The notes: a model not told the origin generated them from the sequence alone. A stretch of 64,000 nt of DNA from Rhodococcus sp. BP22 (GCF_014281965.1 NZ_JACFTB010000001.1:496001-560000); one strand, 5' to 3'. Positions 26,820 to 40,624 are shown, counted from the stretch's first letter. Numbers and translations: made by a program.

Positions 26820-27898
26820 CTTCGTTCGATCGGCACACCACGAAGCACTACGACGTCGGGCGCCGACAGCACCTCCGGCCCCCTGCGTGGATCCGCCGTG
26901 TAGATCAGCAGATCGGCTGACGCTCCGTGTTCGAGGCCGGGATGCCCGAGCCAGGATCTGGCGTCCCAGCACGCAGCTCCCAGAGCTTCGGTCGCGGTCA
27001 TTCCCACGCGTTCGAGTGCCTGCACCTCCTCGGCGATCCGTCCATGCCGAATAGATCCGCCTGCATCGGTCCCCGCGAAGATCGGTACACCGGCATCGTG
27101 CGCTCGACCGATCGTCGACGCCACTCGACCGTGTAGTTCCCGCATGTGTCGCGCGTAGACCGGATACTTGCTCGCCGAAGCGGCAATATCGGGAAACGTC
27201 TCGATATTGATCAGCGTGGGAACAAGGGCGGTTCCGTGCTCGACCATTTGCTCGATCGTTGCGTCCGTCAGCCCGGTGCCGTGCTCGATGCAGTCGATCC
27301 CGGCACCGATCAAGCCTGGCAACGCGTCCTCACCGAACACGTGCGCGGTGACTCGCGCACCTTCGGCGTGGGCTGCATCGATTGCCTTCTTCAGGATCGC
27401 CTCGTCCCACAGCGGTCTGAGGTCCCCGACGCTTCTGTCGATCCAGTCACCGACCAGCTTGACCCAACCGTCACCCGATCGCGCTTGCTGCGCAACAGCT
27501 TCCGGCAGTTGTGATTCGTCCTCGATATCGACGGCCAAACCCGGAATGTACCGCTTGGGCATGGCAATGTGCCGTCCAGCGCGAATTATCCGCGGCAGAT
27601 CTTCGTACTCGTCGAGTTCTCTGGTGTCGATGGGCGATCCGGCATCACGAAGCAACAATGCTCCGACATCACGCTCGGTCTTCGCCTGCTCGACTGCACC
27701 GGGAAGGTCCTCGTGCCCGCCGCCGTACTTGATACCGACGTGACAGTGCGCGTCGACGAGACCGGGGAGAATCCAGCCGTCCTCGCACAGTGTCTGTGCA
27801 CCCACCACCGGTTCCACCGAGACGAGGCCATCCACGATCCACAGTTCGATGAGTTCCTCGGACGGCAGCACCCGGCCCCGAACTCTGAATCCGACCAT
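26816..27898 (-). CDS. Metal-dependent amidohydrolase family protein (Rv2915c-like)
   Basis: A 360-residue TIM-barrel amidohydrolase with the usual ligands: HxH in GLVDAHCHVG, Lys in WVKLVGDW (carbamylated lysine position), His in AHVFGED, His in CIEHGTGL and Asp in IFAGTDAGG. This matches prolidase or imidazolonepropionase-like members. The substrate is not evident. It lies between ffh and the CPBP protease, and M. tuberculosis has its homologue Rv2915c beside ffh in the same order. Confidence 0.85.
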   Translation of the reverse strand: MVGFRVRGRVLPSEELIELWIVDGLVSVEPVVGAQTLCEDGWILPGLVDAHCHVGIKYGGGHEDLPGAVEQAKTERDVGALLLRDAGSPIDTRELDEYEDLPRIIRAGRHIAMPKRYIPGLAVDIEDESQLPEAVAQQARSGDGWVKLVGDWIDRSVGDLRPLWDEAILKKAIDAAHAEGARVTAHVFGEDALPGLIGAGIDCIEHGTGLTDATIEQMVEHGTALVPTLINIETFPDIAASASKYPVYARHMRELHGRVASTIGRAHDAGVPIFAGTDAGGSIRHGRIAEEVQALERVGMTATEALGAACWDARSWLGHPGLEHGASADLLIYTADPRRGPEVLSAPDVVVLRGVPIERR

Positions 27899-27904
27899 CT
27901 CGGT

Positions 27905-29461
27905 CTACTTCTTGGGCAGCTTCAGCTGGGACAGGTCGATACCTTCGAGGCCTGGCGGAATCTGATCGAGACCCTTGGGCATACCGGATAGATCGGGCAT
28001 ACCGGCGGGCATGCCACCCGGCATGCCCGGGAAACCGCCACGGATCTTCGGCTGGGTTGGGCCACGAGCACCCTTCTTGCCTTTTTTGCCCTTCTTGCTG
28101 CGAACCTGCTTGCGTGCGCCCGGCATCCCCATGCGACCTGCCATGGCCGACATCATTTTCCGCGCTTCGAAGAAGCGGTCGACGAGTTGGTTGACATCGG
28201 AAACCTTGACACCGGATCCGTTGGCAATACGCAGCCTGCGGGAAGCATTGATGATCTTCGGGTCGGTGCGCTCGAGTGGCGTCATGCCACGAATGATGGC
28301 CTGCACGCGGTCGAGTTGCTTCTCGTCTACATTGGCCAGTTCCTTCATCTGGCCGGCGCCGGGAAGCATGCCGAGCAAATTGCCGATCGGGCCCATTTTG
28401 CGAACGGCCATCATCTGTTCGAGGAAGTCGTCCAGCGTCAGCTGCCCCGACCCGATCTTGTTCGCGGTCGCTTCGGCCTGTTCCGCATCGAAATGCTGCT
28501 CTGCCTGCTCGATGAGGCTGAGAACGTCACCCATTCCGAGAATCCGACTGGCCATCCGGTCGGGGTGGAACACGTCGAAGTCTTCGAGCTTCTCACCCGT
28601 TGAAGCGAACATGATCGGGGCACCGGTCACCTCGCGCACACTCAGTGCAGCGCCGCCACGTGCATCTCCGTCGAGCTTCGTCAGCACGACACCGGTGAAA
28701 CCGACACCGTCGCGGAAAGCTTGCGCCGTGCTCACGGCGTCCTGTCCGACCATCGCATCGAGGACGAAGAGGGTTTCGTCCGGCTGGACCGCGTCTCGGA
28801 TGCCCGCGGCCTGATTCATCAGTTCGGTATCGATTCCGAGCCGGCCCGCCGTATCGACGATGACAATGTCGTACTGCTTGGTCCGGGCCTCGGCAACGCC
28901 TGCACGAGCAACCTCGACAGGATCGGCTGCGGAGACCCCCAGCGCGTTCTCACCGCCTCCGATGGACGTGCCCGGGTGCGGGGCGAAGACAGTCGCGCCG
29001 GCGCGTTCTCCGACGATCTGAAGCTGAGTGACGGCGCCCGGACGCTGTAGATCGCAGGCGACCAGAAGAGGCGTGTGCCCCTGATCCTTCAACCATTTGG
29101 CGAGCTTGCCGGCAAGAGTGGTCTTACCGGAGCCCTGCAGGCCTGCCAGCATGACGACCGTCGGCGGTGTCTTCGCGAAGGTAAGTCGGCGGGTCTCGCC
29201 GCCGAGAATCCCGACGAGTTCTTCGTTGACGATCTTGACGACCTGCTGGGCAGGATTGAGCGCACCGGAAACCTCGGCACCCTTGGCTCGCGTCTTGATT
29301 CGCGTGATGAACTCGCGCACCACTGGAAGCGCTACGTCGGCTTCGAGCAGGGCAAGTCGAATTTCGCGGGCGGTGGCATCGATATCGGCAGGCGACAGAC
29401 GCCCCTTGCCACGCAGGTCTTTGAGGGTCCCGGTCAACCTGTCGGAAAGGGATTCGAACAC
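27905..29461 (-). CDS. ffh: Signal recognition particle protein (SRP54)
   Basis: The SRP GTPase that recognises signal sequences of nascent membrane proteins with 4.5S RNA and docks on FtsY. The 518-residue protein has the N domain (MFESLSDRLTGTLKDLRGKGRLS), G1 in LAGLQGSGKTTLAGKLA, DTAGRLGID, TKLDGDARGGAAL and a methionine-rich M domain ending in repeated GMP and GGMP units (PGMPGGMPAGMPDLSGMPKG). The GTG at 29459-29461 has AGGAG nine bases upstream and begins the conserved sequence; the frame is open to 29521. ffh lies seven bases from the amidohydrolase stop-start and close to ftsY on the map. Confidence 0.96.
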   Translation of the reverse strand: MFESLSDRLTGTLKDLRGKGRLSPADIDATAREIRLALLEADVALPVVREFITRIKTRAKGAEVSGALNPAQQVVKIVNEELVGILGGETRRLTFAKTPPTVVMLAGLQGSGKTTLAGKLAKWLKDQGHTPLLVACDLQRPGAVTQLQIVGERAGATVFAPHPGTSIGGGENALGVSAADPVEVARAGVAEARTKQYDIVIVDTAGRLGIDTELMNQAAGIRDAVQPDETLFVLDAMVGQDAVSTAQAFRDGVGFTGVVLTKLDGDARGGAALSVREVTGAPIMFASTGEKLEDFDVFHPDRMASRILGMGDVLSLIEQAEQHFDAEQAEATANKIGSGQLTLDDFLEQMMAVRKMGPIGNLLGMLPGAGQMKELANVDEKQLDRVQAIIRGMTPLERTDPKIINASRRLRIANGSGVKVSDVNQLVDRFFEARKMMSAMAGRMGMPGARKQVRSKKGKKGKKGARGPTQPKIRGGFPGMPGGMPAGMPDLSGMPKGLDQIPPGLEGIDLSQLKLPKK

Positions 29462-29597
29462 CGATTGCACTCCTGAGCCGATTGCGAATGGGGCCTGAAC
29501 GTCGTGTAGAGCAGGCTCCACACTAGCGCCACGTACTACAACACGTCGTCGGCGAGGGTTCTACAGCGCTGTGCACGCCGAAAAACGGGCTTCGAGA

Positions 29598-30413
29598 TCA
29601 GGCGTTGAGTGCTGGGTCGGTCCACGTGACCGCGACTCCGCGCATGGAGAGCCACTCGGCGGGGTCGACCTTGACGCCACTCGGATCGTGGACCTCGAAA
29701 TGCAGGTGCGGGCCGGTGGATTCGCCGCGGTTACCCACCGTTGCGATCTGTTGGCCTGCCGTCACATGCTGTCCGGGGGTCACCGAATAGTCGTTGACAT
29801 GCCCGTAGACGGTCTCGGTGCCGTCGTCGTGCAGCACCTTTACCCACAGACCGAAACCGGAGGCCGGTCCCGCTGCAGTCACCTGGCCGTCGGTAGCGGC
29901 CAAAATCGGTGTTCCGATCGGAGCAGCGATATCCAGACCACCGTGGTGCGCACCCCAACGGGACCCGAATGACGATGTGAGAACCCCAGATACGGGCTGC
30001 ACAGCCCGCTCTTTGATGGGCTGGAGACCCCTGATCAAATCTTGGGCTGCAGCTCCGACGTCAGGAATCCCGAAGGCCTGCAGGTTCGACGTGTCCGGAA
30101 GCTGAAGACCTTGTGGGAGCGCGATGTTCTCCGGGAGCTCGATACCCGCCGGCAACTCGAAGCCTCCGGGGAGAAGATTCTGCGGAATCTCGAACGGCAA
30201 CCCGGCCGTCGGAGCTTCCGGCGCAGGGGCAGCGGCGGCGGTACCCGCCCCCAGCTGTGCAGCTCCCGCGACGATCGCGCCGGTCGCCAGCACGATCGTC
30301 GCGGCCCGCAGTCCTGCTTCGTTCTTCTCTACTTGTGCTCTGTGCCGCCCGCGCGGTGCATCGATATCCATCTCGATCGGAACGTACATGTTCGACCGCC
30401 GGTGGGATCCCAC
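29598..30413 (-). CDS. Secreted LytM/M23 peptidoglycan endopeptidase
   Basis: A 271-residue exported protein. A basic N-terminus is followed by a hydrophobic signal or anchor at about residues 36-62 (ending AGTAAAAPAPEAP), then a proline-rich spacer with repeated leucine-proline units, and a complete M23 domain at about 148-265. Zinc ligands H157, D161 (HHGGLD) and H238 (HLHFE) and the catalytic H205 (YGHVNDY) and H236 are all present, in contrast to the LytM-like protein at 9018. A GTG at 30411-30413 has GAGG upstream and is used here; an ATG at 30387-30389 is possible. It lies 184 bases after glnD. Confidence 0.9.
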   Translation of the reverse strand: MGSHRRSNMYVPIEMDIDAPRGRHRAQVEKNEAGLRAATIVLATGAIVAGAAQLGAGTAAAAPAPEAPTAGLPFEIPQNLLPGGFELPAGIELPENIALPQGLQLPDTSNLQAFGIPDVGAAAQDLIRGLQPIKERAVQPVSGVLTSSFGSRWGAHHGGLDIAAPIGTPILAATDGQVTAAGPASGFGLWVKVLHDDGTETVYGHVNDYSVTPGQHVTAGQQIATVGNRGESTGPHLHFEVHDPSGVKVDPAEWLSMRGVAVTWTDPALNA

Positions 30414-30597
30414 AGTTAATACCTCATCAGTCGTCGGCGTGCATGAATCTCGAGCGTCGTAAAACGACCGGAAGTCGTACTTTCATTCGATGGCGTGAAA
30501 TATAACAAATTGATCTCGCCCGCACAGACCGTAACCGAATCTTTATGAAATATCACTACTCTCTGGAGGATTCGGCTCTGACCACCCGAAGCAGCGT

Positions 30598-33454
<2,857 letters not shown>

Positions 33455-33528
33455 TTATGCTTCCCTTCACAAGCTCACGAATGCTCGGTTGTATTCGGAG
33501 CGACTTCTCGCCCCCTATCTTTACCCTG

Positions 33529-34833
33529 TCAAGCGAAGTCGTACGCAGTCTCAGCGTGCTCAGCTTCGTCGATACCCTTGGCCTCGCCTTCATCCGACAC
33601 GCGCCAGCCGAGTGGCTTGAGCGCAAACGCGATGATCGCTGTGATGACACCGGTGAAGATCACAGCAGACAGAGCGATGACCGTCTGGACGACCAACTGC
33701 TTGTAGTCGCCACCGTAGAACAGCCCGGTCTCGGATCCGAAGAAGCCGATTCCGATCGTGCCCCACAGACCTGACACGAGGTGGACACCGACGACGTCGA
33801 GCGAGTCGTCGTAGCCGAACTTGAATTTGAGGCCGACGGCCAGAGCGGAGAGTACTCCGGCGACGACGCCGAGGAAGATCGATCCGATCGGGGTCAGGGC
33901 GCCTGCAGCGGGTGTGATGGCGACCAAGCCTGCGACGATGCCCGAAGCAGCACCGAGGCTGGTGGCATGGCCGTCACGGATACGTTCCACGACGAGCCAG
34001 CCTGCGATCGCAGCTGCCGCCGCAGTAGTCGTATTGACCCAGGCCAGCCCCGCGAACCCGTCAGCAGCAAAAGCGGAGCCTGCATTGAATCCGAACCAAC
34101 CGAACCACAGCAGAGCCGCCCCGAGCATGACGAACGGGAGATTGTGCGGCCGGAAAGCAACTCGACCGAATCCTGCACGCTTACCGATGATGAGCGCCAG
34201 AATCAGACCGGCAATTCCTGCGTTGATGTGGACAACGGTGCCACCAGCGAAGTCGATCGGAGGGACAGACGCAACGAGCCCGCCGTCGCCGTCATCGGTC
34301 GTGCCGAAGATCTTCGCTGCGAAGCCGTTCTCCGAACCGGAGAGCAATCCGCCGCCCCACACCATGTGTGCGAGGGGGAAGTAAGCCAGAGTGACCCAGA
34401 CGCCCGCGAACACCAGCCAGGTGCCGTACTTGACGCGTCCAGCGAGCGAACCGCTGATGAGTGCGACTGTGATGATCGCGAACGTCACCTGGAAGGCAAT
34501 GTCGATAACGTTCGGGTAGCCCCAGGCGCCGGCAAGGAAGTTTCCGTCCGCATCGGTGATCGAATCCTTCAAACCGAAGAACTCGAAGGGGTTGGCGAAC
34601 ACCCCGCCGATGTTCTCGGTTCCGTACGACATCGACCATCCCCACAGGACGTAGACGAGTGCGACGACGAACATTGCCCCGAAAGACATCATCATCATGT
34701 TGAGTACGGACTTCTGCTGCGACATACCACCGTAGAAAAACGCCAGACCTGGCGTCATCAGCAGCACCAACGATGCTGCTGTCAGCATCCAGGCAGCATT
34801 GCCGGAGTTGGCCAACAATTCCTCGGGACTCAC
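33529..34833 (-). CDS. amt: Ammonium transporter
   Basis: A 434-residue Amt/MEP/Rh-family channel with about 11 membrane spans (LASLVLLMTPGLAFFYGG, WFGFNAGSAFAA, HLVSGLWGTIGIGFF). The conserved Asp, Phe and paired His residues of the pore lie in these segments (for example DFAGGTVVHINAG and VHLVSG). GTG at 34831-34833 is chosen: GGAGG stands six bases before it and the protein then begins MSPEELLANSG. The frame is open up to 34893. A GlnR-box-like site lies about 64-101 bases upstream of the start. Confidence 0.95.
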   Translation of the reverse strand: MSPEELLANSGNAAWMLTAASLVLLMTPGLAFFYGGMSQQKSVLNMMMMSFGAMFVVALVYVLWGWSMSYGTENIGGVFANPFEFFGLKDSITDADGNFLAGAWGYPNVIDIAFQVTFAIITVALISGSLAGRVKYGTWLVFAGVWVTLAYFPLAHMVWGGGLLSGSENGFAAKIFGTTDDGDGGLVASVPPIDFAGGTVVHINAGIAGLILALIIGKRAGFGRVAFRPHNLPFVMLGAALLWFGWFGFNAGSAFAADGFAGLAWVNTTTAAAAAIAGWLVVERIRDGHATSLGAASGIVAGLVAITPAAGALTPIGSIFLGVVAGVLSALAVGLKFKFGYDDSLDVVGVHLVSGLWGTIGIGFFGSETGLFYGGDYKQLVVQTVIALSAVIFTGVITAIIAFALKPLGWRVSDEGEAKGIDEAEHAETAYDFA

Positions 34834-34896
34834 GTACACCCTCCTTCTCGTGCGCACCGGATGGTGCACCGTCTGAGAGAAGAGTGGTTTCACGAA

Positions 34897-34934
34897 GTTT
34901 CATCCAGGACACTCTGGTGTTTCACTCGTGTGAA
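34897..34934 (-). promoter_or_regulatory. Candidate GlnR box upstream of amt-glnB-glnD
   Basis: On the minus strand the region reads TTCAC-n6-GAAAC-n6-GTGTC-n6-GAAAC, spaced exactly like the actinobacterial GlnR operator gTnAC-n6-GaAAC-n6 in two tandem copies. Both GaAAC half-sites are perfect; the two gTnAC half-sites each have one mismatch. It lies 64-101 bases upstream of the amt start. GlnR in this group activates ammonium uptake genes under nitrogen limitation, so the site predicts GlnR control. Confidence 0.6.
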
Positions 34935-35070
34935 CGGATGGACCAGAACTGTTGCAATAATATTTCGTGCAGGCGTTTTGTAGTTTTCATCGAATTGCGA
35001 GGAACCGATAATTCGGCCGACTACTTACCGCCCGACGTACTCCGGACGGAGATCGGCCGAGCCGATCCGG

Positions 35071-36459
35071 TCAGCCGAGCAACGCGTCGACGAAGGCCTC
35101 GGGCTCGAAAGGAGCCAAATCGTCAGCGCCCTCCCCGAGTCCGACGAGCTTGACCGGCACTCCTAGTTCACGCTGCACCTGGAAGACGATGCCACCTTTG
35201 GCAGTGCCGTCGAGCTTGGTCAAGACCACCCCGGTGATGTCCACTACCTCGGCGAACACGCGTGCCTGCATCAGACCGTTCTGCCCCACGGTCGCGTCCA
35301 GGACCAGCAACACGTCGTCGACGTGCGCTCGCTTCTCGATTACGCGCTTGACCTTGCCGAGTTCGTCCATCAATCCGGACTTCGTATGGAGACGTCCGGC
35401 GGTGTCGACAACGACGACATCGACTCCCTGCTCGATACCTCGCGTCACTGCATCGAAGGCAACGGCAGCCGGATCGGCGCCGTCTTTTCCGCGCACGACG
35501 TCGGCACCCACACGCTCGGCCCACGTCTGCAATTGGTCCGCCGCAGCGGCACGGAACGTATCCGCAGCACCCAACAGGACTCGACGCCCGTCCGCAACGA
35601 GCACGCGGGCCAACTTGCCTGTCGTGGTCGTCTTGCCGGTCCCGTTCACACCGACGACAAGTAGAACAGCGGGTGTGCCCTCATGTGGCAGCGCTCTGAT
35701 CGACCGATCGAACTCCGGGTGCAACTGCTTGATGAGAATCTCGCGCAGCAACGCTCGGGCGTCGGCCTCGGTGCGGATGCTGCGCGACGCCATCTGCTCA
35801 CGCAGCGTGGTCATGATTTCGTTGGTCGTGGACGAACCGAGGTCTGCGATCAGCAGTGTGTCCTCGACTTCTTCCCACGAATCCTCATCGAGGTCGCCAC
35901 CGCCGAGGATGCCCAACAAGCTCTTACCGATCGCGGACTGCGAGCGAGAGAGTCGACCGCGGAGGCGATCCAGCCGCCCATCGATAGGAGCAATCTCGTC
36001 GAGAACCGGCGCGACGGACACCGGATCGGAGCCTGGAACAGGCGCCGGCTCGGGTTCCGGGGACGGCTCGAGCTCTGCCGACGGCTCAGGTTCCAGGGAA
36101 GGCTCGGGCTCCGGGGAAGGCTGAGGTTCCAGGGAAGGCTCGGGCTCCGGGGACGGCTCAGGTTCCAGGGAAGGCTGAGGTTCCGGCGCGGCCACAGGCT
36201 TGGGCGCGGGTTTGGGTAGAGGCTCGGGCACGGGTTTCGGCGCAAGATCCGGCTCGGCAACCGCGCTTCCCTGGCTGAACGAGAATCCGCCACCGGCCTT
36301 GTATCCGCCCGACTTGTCCTTCTCGCCCTCCTCGATCTTCGGGGTCTCCGAAGAGGTGAGCGATATTCGCCGACGACGCGACACCACAAGCCCGACTACG
36401 AGCCCCACGGCCAGGATGGCCAGAACGGCCGCGACGATGATCCATGCTTCGCTACTCAC
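35071..36459 (-). CDS. ftsY: Signal recognition particle receptor FtsY
   Basis: The SRP receptor GTPase at the membrane. The 462-residue protein has an N-terminal membrane anchor (residues 5-26, [21 protein letters not shown]) followed by an acidic Pro-Glu-rich linker of about 110 residues, then the N and G domains. The linker is made of repeated units such as [12 protein letters not shown]. GTPase motifs are [41 protein letters not shown] and [23 protein letters not shown] at the end. It follows smc 76 bases downstream on the same strand, as in mycobacteria. Confidence 0.96.
   Translation of the reverse strand: MSSEAWIIVAAVLAILAVGLVVGLVVSRRRRISLTSSETPKIEEGEKDKSGGYKAGGGFSFSQGSAVAEPDLAPKPVPEPLPKPAPKPVAAPEPQPSLEPEPSPEPEPSLEPQPSPEPEPSLEPEPSAELEPSPEPEPAPVPGSDPVSVAPVLDEIAPIDGRLDRLRGRLSRSQSAIGKSLLGILGGGDLDEDSWEEVEDTLLIADLGSSTTNEIMTTLREQMASRSIRTEADARALLREILIKQLHPEFDRSIRALPHEGTPAVLLVVGVNGTGKTTTTGKLARVLVADGRRVLLGAADTFRAAAADQLQTWAERVGADVVRGKDGADPAAVAFDAVTRGIEQGVDVVVVDTAGRLHTKSGLMDELGKVKRVIEKRAHVDDVLLVLDATVGQNGLMQARVFAEVVDITGVVLTKLDGTAKGGIVFQVQRELGVPVKLVGLGEGADDLAPFEPEAFVDALLG
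36050..36200 (-). repeat. Short tandem repeats in ftsY coding for Pro-Glu-rich linker
   Basis: Repeated variants of about 30-36 bases, built from GGTTCCAGGGAAGGCTC and GGCTCCGGGGA on the plus strand, recur some four to five times, coding for alternating EPSLEPEP and SPEPEP units on the minus strand. Copies differ at scattered positions. This is an internal coding repeat, so linker length could vary by slippage between strains. Confidence 0.75.
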
Positions 36460-36535
36460 GCGTCCATCCTGTCAGGAGCGTCTTCGCCACCCAACCGGCA
36501 CCCTGGCGGGCAAGCGCACAGCACATCACTCGAAC

Positions 36536-39500
36536 TCAGTTCGAGGACTCAGAGCCTTCCGGTACAGAAACCTCGGCTGCAGGCGCGGAATTTTCACGGA
36601 CACCGTCATCTGGGACCGGTGATTCGAGGAGATCCGACTCGTTGCCATCGGGGGCCGTCACGCTGCCGATCGTCTCGACTCGGTTGCGGTTGAGGCGTTG
36701 CGAAATCACCGTCGTGATGCCGTCGCCGCGCATCGATACTCCGTACAGTGCATCGGCAACCTCCATCGTCGGCTTCTGGTGGGTGATGACGATCAGCTGC
36801 GACTTCTCGCGAAGTTGCTCGAACAACCCGATCAGACGTCGGAGGTTCGTATCGTCCAGTGCAGCTTCGACCTCGTCCATCACGTAGAACGGAGATGGTC
36901 GCGCTCGGAAAATGGCAACCAGCATCGCTACGGCCGTCAAGGACTTCTCGCCGCCGGACAGCAGGGACAGTCGCTTGACCTTTTTTCCTGGTGGGCGTGC
37001 TTCGACCTCGATACCTGTAGTGAGCATGTTCCCTGGTTCGGTGAGGATCAGTCTTCCCTCTCCCCCTGGGAACAACTTGGCGAACACCTGGGTGAACTCG
37101 CGTTCGACGTCGAACCACGCTTCGGTGAAGACCTGCAAGATTCTCTCGTCGACATCGGCGACCACCTCGAGCAGATCCTTGCGGGCGGACTTGACGTCCT
37201 CCAGTTGTGTGGAGAGGAAGTTGTATCGCTCTTCGAGCGCAGCGAATTCTTCGAGCGCGAGGGGGTTCACTTTCCCGAGGGTCGCCAAGTCCCGTTCGGC
37301 ACGCTTCGCCCGCTTTTCCTGAGACACCCGATCGAACGGCATCGGGGCGGGTGCCACCACCTGTTCGCCGCGTTCCTTGGCGGCCTCGTACTCACTCATC
37401 TCGAGTTCCGTCGGTGGCAGGCTCACGTCCGGTCCGTATTCGGCGATCAGATCGTCGAGCCCGATACCGTGCTGTTCGAGGATCGTCGCCTCGAGCTGCT
37501 CGATTCTGAGCGCAGCCTGCGCGCGAGCAATTTCATCGCGGTGGACCGCGTCGGTGATCGACGCGAGCTGGGCCTGGAGAGCCCGAACCTGTTCTTTGAC
37601 CCGGTCCAATTCTGCTGTAGCAGTGGCACGCTGGGCAGCAAGCTCGTCACGACGAGCGGCAGCGGCAGCGACGACGTCGGCGAGCCGTTCCGCCACGCGA
37701 TCACCGGCGGACGCAACCGCCTGCGCGACCGCTGCCGCGTGTCGACGCCCGATCAACTCCCGTTCGGCCCGTGCTCGAGCCTCACGTTCGGCCCGGGCAG
37801 CTCGACGCATCGAGTCCGCGCGACCCCGGACGGACTGCGCCCGCTCCTCGGCTGTGCGGACATTCAGACGTGCGTCGACCTCGACCGATCGAACCTCGGA
37901 CAATGCGGCGGCAGCCATCTCACGCGCCATGATCGATTCACCCGAATCGGATCCACTGTCGGTCCTCGCCTGCTCGTCCTCGGCCAGCCTGAGCCGCTCC
38001 TCGAGCTCCGCCAACGCGGTAAGAGCCTCCTCACGACCGGCTTCTGCTCGGTTTCGCTGCTCGGTCAACCGCGAGGATTCTGCGTGCGCCGATCGAGCGA
38101 GCTGACCGAGGCGACCGAGCTGCTCGTACACCGCTGCAATCGCGGCGTCGGACTCGTTGAGTGCGGCCAGCGCTTGTTCGGCGGATTCACGGCGATCGGC
38201 TTGCTCGGCGAGAGCTCCCGACAACGCGGCCTCGAGCTCGGCCGAATGTCGTTCTGCAGCAGCCAGTTCGACTGTCGAAATATCGATCGCCGACTGCACC
38301 TCGATGGTGCTCGGCCGCCTGTCCGAACCGCCCGTCACCCATCCTGTGTCGAGAAGATCCCCTGCCTTCGTCACTGTCCTGACTCCAGGTGACGACTGCA
38401 CCAATGACGCGGCGTCGTCGAGAGATTCGACTACTACGATGCCGCCGAGCAACGCACTCATCGAACCGGAAAGCGCATCGGGGAACTGGATCACATCGAG
38501 CGCCCACCTCGCGCCATGCGGCAACTGGACGGTGCGAGGATTCGCGGAAGGCGCGACATCGCCGAAGACGACAGCTGCGCGCCCACCGTCCGCATCACGC
38601 AGTGCCAGAACAGCATCGAGTGCACTCGTGAACGATTCGGCGTGAGCGGCATCGGCCACGGGACCCAATGCGACCGCCACCGCCACCTCGAAGCCCGTTT
38701 CCACGCTGATGCGGTCGGCAAGTAACCCGGACAGGCCAGGCTGAGAGTTCTCGATGAGCCAACCGGCTCCGTCCTTGCGCTCGAGTCCCATCTTCAACGC
38801 TTCTATTCGAGCCTGATACGAGGCAACCTTCTTCCCTGCGACACGGTCCTCGTTCTGCAATTCGGTCACTCGCGCATCCGCGCTTCGGAGCGCCATCACG
38901 GCTCGCTCGTACTGCGTGTCGAGACTCAACTCGCTGGCGTCGAGCCCGCTTATCTGGTCCTGGACGCTTTCGAATTCCATCTGCGCGATGTCTCCGCGCT
39001 CACGAGCCTCGTCGATCGCCACCGACAGCCGAGCAACCTCTGCATCGGTGGAATCGGCCTTGGTTCGGTATGTATCGACCTGTCCGGAAAGCCGAGCGAA
39101 TCCTTCTCGACGATCGGCGACCGCACGCACCGCAGCCATATGAGCTCGCTCCGCCTCGAAAGCCGCAGCCTCACGTTCGGCCAACTGTTCGCGGGCAGCT
39201 TCGAGAGATTCGCGTGCAATCTCGACGGCCTCGACGAGTTCCAATTCTTCTTCTGCGACGCGATCCGCCTGAGCTTCCAGTTCGTCCGGGTCTTGACCAC
39301 GGCCCGTCGACGAAGCCGAATCGAGATGACGTGCACGCTCTTTCGCGATCCGGATGGTGGCGTTGACACGTTCGGCGAGTGCAGACAACTGAAACCAGGT
39401 TTGACCGGCGGCCTCCGCGCTCGGAGTCAACCGGGCAACCGACTGTTCGAGCTCTCCGAGTGCGACGTTGCCTGCCTCGAGCGTGTCCTGCACAGTCGCG

Positions 39501-40264
39501 TACTGCTCGCGGGCGGCAGCTTCGTCCTGAGTCTGGTTGGCAAACTCTGCACGGCGGCCGACCAAGTCGTCGGCCGCGATACGCAGCCGTGCGTCGCGAA
39601 GATCGGCTTGGACCGTCTGCGCTCGACGAGCGACCTCGGCTTGACGACCGAGAGGCTTGAGTTGACGTCGGAGCTCGGTGGTCAGGTCGGTCAATCGAGC
39701 CAGGTTCGCCTGCATAGCGTCGAGCTTGCGGACAGCCTTCTCTCTGCGCTTACGGTGTTTGAGAACGCCCGCGGCCTCTTCGATGAAGGCTCTTCGATCT
39801 TCCGGCCTGGATTCGAGGATCGCAGCGAGCCGCCCCTGCCCGACGATGACGTGCATTTCGCGGCCGATACCGGAGTCGCTGAGCAATTCCTGGACGTCCA
39901 TCAGCCGACACGAGGCGCCGTTGATCTCGTATTCGCCTGCGCCATCACGAAACATTCTTCTGGTGATCGATACCTCGGAGTAGTCGATAGGCAACGCACC
40001 GTCGGAGTTGTCGATCGTGAGCGTCACTTCCGCACGCCCGAGCGGAGCACGTCCCGAGGTGCCCGCAAAAATGACGTCTTCCATCTTGCCGCCACGTAGA
40101 GCCTTCGCTCCTTGCTCCCCCATCACCCAGGTGAGAGCGTCCACGACGTTGGACTTCCCGGACCCATTAGGCCCGACGACGCAGGTAATACCCGGCTCGA
40201 ATCGAAGAGTCGTCGCCGAAGCAAAGGACTTGAAGCCCTTGAGCGTCAGACTCTTGAGATGCAT
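36536..40264 (-). CDS. smc: Chromosome segregation protein SMC
   Basis: The ATPase of the bacterial condensin complex that organises and segregates chromosomes with ScpA and ScpB. The 1242-residue protein has Walker [15 protein letters not shown] at the N-terminus, two long coiled coils (roughly 165-505 and 670-1020) around a hinge domain ([25 protein letters not shown]), the signature [16 protein letters not shown] and Walker [17 protein letters not shown] at the C-terminus. A tail of about 45 acidic residues extends past the usual end ([20 protein letters not shown]). It is upstream of ftsY and downstream of the acylphosphatase gene. Confidence 0.97.
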   Translation of the reverse strand: MHLKSLTLKGFKSFASATTLRFEPGITCVVGPNGSGKSNVVDALTWVMGEQGAKALRGGKMEDVIFAGTSGRAPLGRAEVTLTIDNSDGALPIDYSEVSITRRMFRDGAGEYEINGASCRLMDVQELLSDSGIGREMHVIVGQGRLAAILESRPEDRRAFIEEAAGVLKHRKRREKAVRKLDAMQANLARLTDLTTELRRQLKPLGRQAEVARRAQTVQADLRDARLRIAADDLVGRRAEFANQTQDEAAAREQYATVQDTLEAGNVALGELEQSVARLTPSAEAAGQTWFQLSALAERVNATIRIAKERARHLDSASSTGRGQDPDELEAQADRVAEEELELVEAVEIARESLEAAREQLAEREAAAFEAERAHMAAVRAVADRREGFARLSGQVDTYRTKADSTDAEVARLSVAIDEARERGDIAQMEFESVQDQISGLDASELSLDTQYERAVMALRSADARVTELQNEDRVAGKKVASYQARIEALKMGLERKDGAGWLIENSQPGLSGLLADRISVETGFEVAVAVALGPVADAAHAESFTSALDAVLALRDADGGRAAVVFGDVAPSANPRTVQLPHGARWALDVIQFPDALSGSMSALLGGIVVVESLDDAASLVQSSPGVRTVTKAGDLLDTGWVTGGSDRRPSTIEVQSAIDISTVELAAAERHSAELEAALSGALAEQADRRESAEQALAALNESDAAIAAVYEQLGRLGQLARSAHAESSRLTEQRNRAEAGREEALTALAELEERLRLAEDEQARTDSGSDSGESIMAREMAAAALSEVRSVEVDARLNVRTAEERAQSVRGRADSMRRAARAEREARARAERELIGRRHAAAVAQAVASAGDRVAERLADVVAAAAARRDELAAQRATATAELDRVKEQVRALQAQLASITDAVHRDEIARAQAALRIEQLEATILEQHGIGLDDLIAEYGPDVSLPPTELEMSEYEAAKERGEQVVAPAPMPFDRVSQEKRAKRAERDLATLGKVNPLALEEFAALEERYNFLSTQLEDVKSARKDLLEVVADVDERILQVFTEAWFDVEREFTQVFAKLFPGGEGRLILTEPGNMLTTGIEVEARPPGKKVKRLSLLSGGEKSLTAVAMLVAIFRARPSPFYVMDEVEAALDDTNLRRLIGLFEQLREKSQLIVITHQKPTMEVADALYGVSMRGDGITTVISQRLNRNRVETIGSVTAPDGNESDLLESPVPDDGVRENSAPAAEVSVPEGSESSN

Positions 40265-40339
40265 GGCGCTTCAGAGTACCGGGTGTACTTCACCTGCGCG
40301 TACGAGATCTGGAGCGTCACGGTCCGATGACGTCTCTCA

Positions 40340-40624
40340 TCACCGCTCGACGAAACCGATGAGCCCACCACGCGGCCGATCCCAGCTCTCCACGACGAGG
40401 GTCACCACACCCGGTGTATCTCCCCCACGAAGCAGTTCGAGGAGGCGCTCGGCGCTTTCTCGTGCACCCTCGGCGATGACAAGCACTCGACCGTCCGCGC
40501 TGTTCGTCGCGTGGCCGACCAGTCCGAGCTCGAGGGCGCGCGAACGGGTCCACCACCGGAACCCGACGCCTTGCACCGAACCGTGCACCCACGCGGTCAA
40601 CCGGATCTCACACGTAGAGGTCAA
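40340..40624 (-). CDS. acyP: Acylphosphatase
   Basis: A 94-residue ACT-like small enzyme that hydrolyses acyl phosphates. The core [33 protein letters not shown] holds the catalytic Arg (in GFRWW) and Asn (in HATNSADG). Start choice is uncertain: no ATG is available. A TTG at 40622-40624 gives [15 protein letters not shown], which matches the N-terminal length of the mycobacterial protein. A longer TTG-started form reaches 40654. The gene lies upstream of smc, as Rv2922A does in M. tuberculosis. Confidence 0.85.
   Translation of the reverse strand: MTSTCEIRLTAWVHGSVQGVGFRWWTRSRALELGLVGHATNSADGRVLVIAEGARESAERLLELLRGGDTPGVVTLVVESWDRPRGGLIGFVER

Noticed and set aside
30414-30597. A possible c-di-AMP (ydaO-type) riboswitch before the LytM peptidase
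   Set aside because: The AT-rich segment that could be a promoter lies less than 90 bases from the start, too short for this riboswitch, and its conserved motifs were not found.
35683-36219. A repetitive plus-strand frame ([10 protein letters not shown] units) over ftsY
   Set aside because: It is the antisense reading of the Pro-Glu repeat in the FtsY linker, so the repetition is inherited from ftsY.
36698-38392. A 564-codon plus-strand frame inside smc
   Set aside because: Antisense to the smc ATPase and coiled-coil region; composition is that of a shadow frame and no motif is visible.
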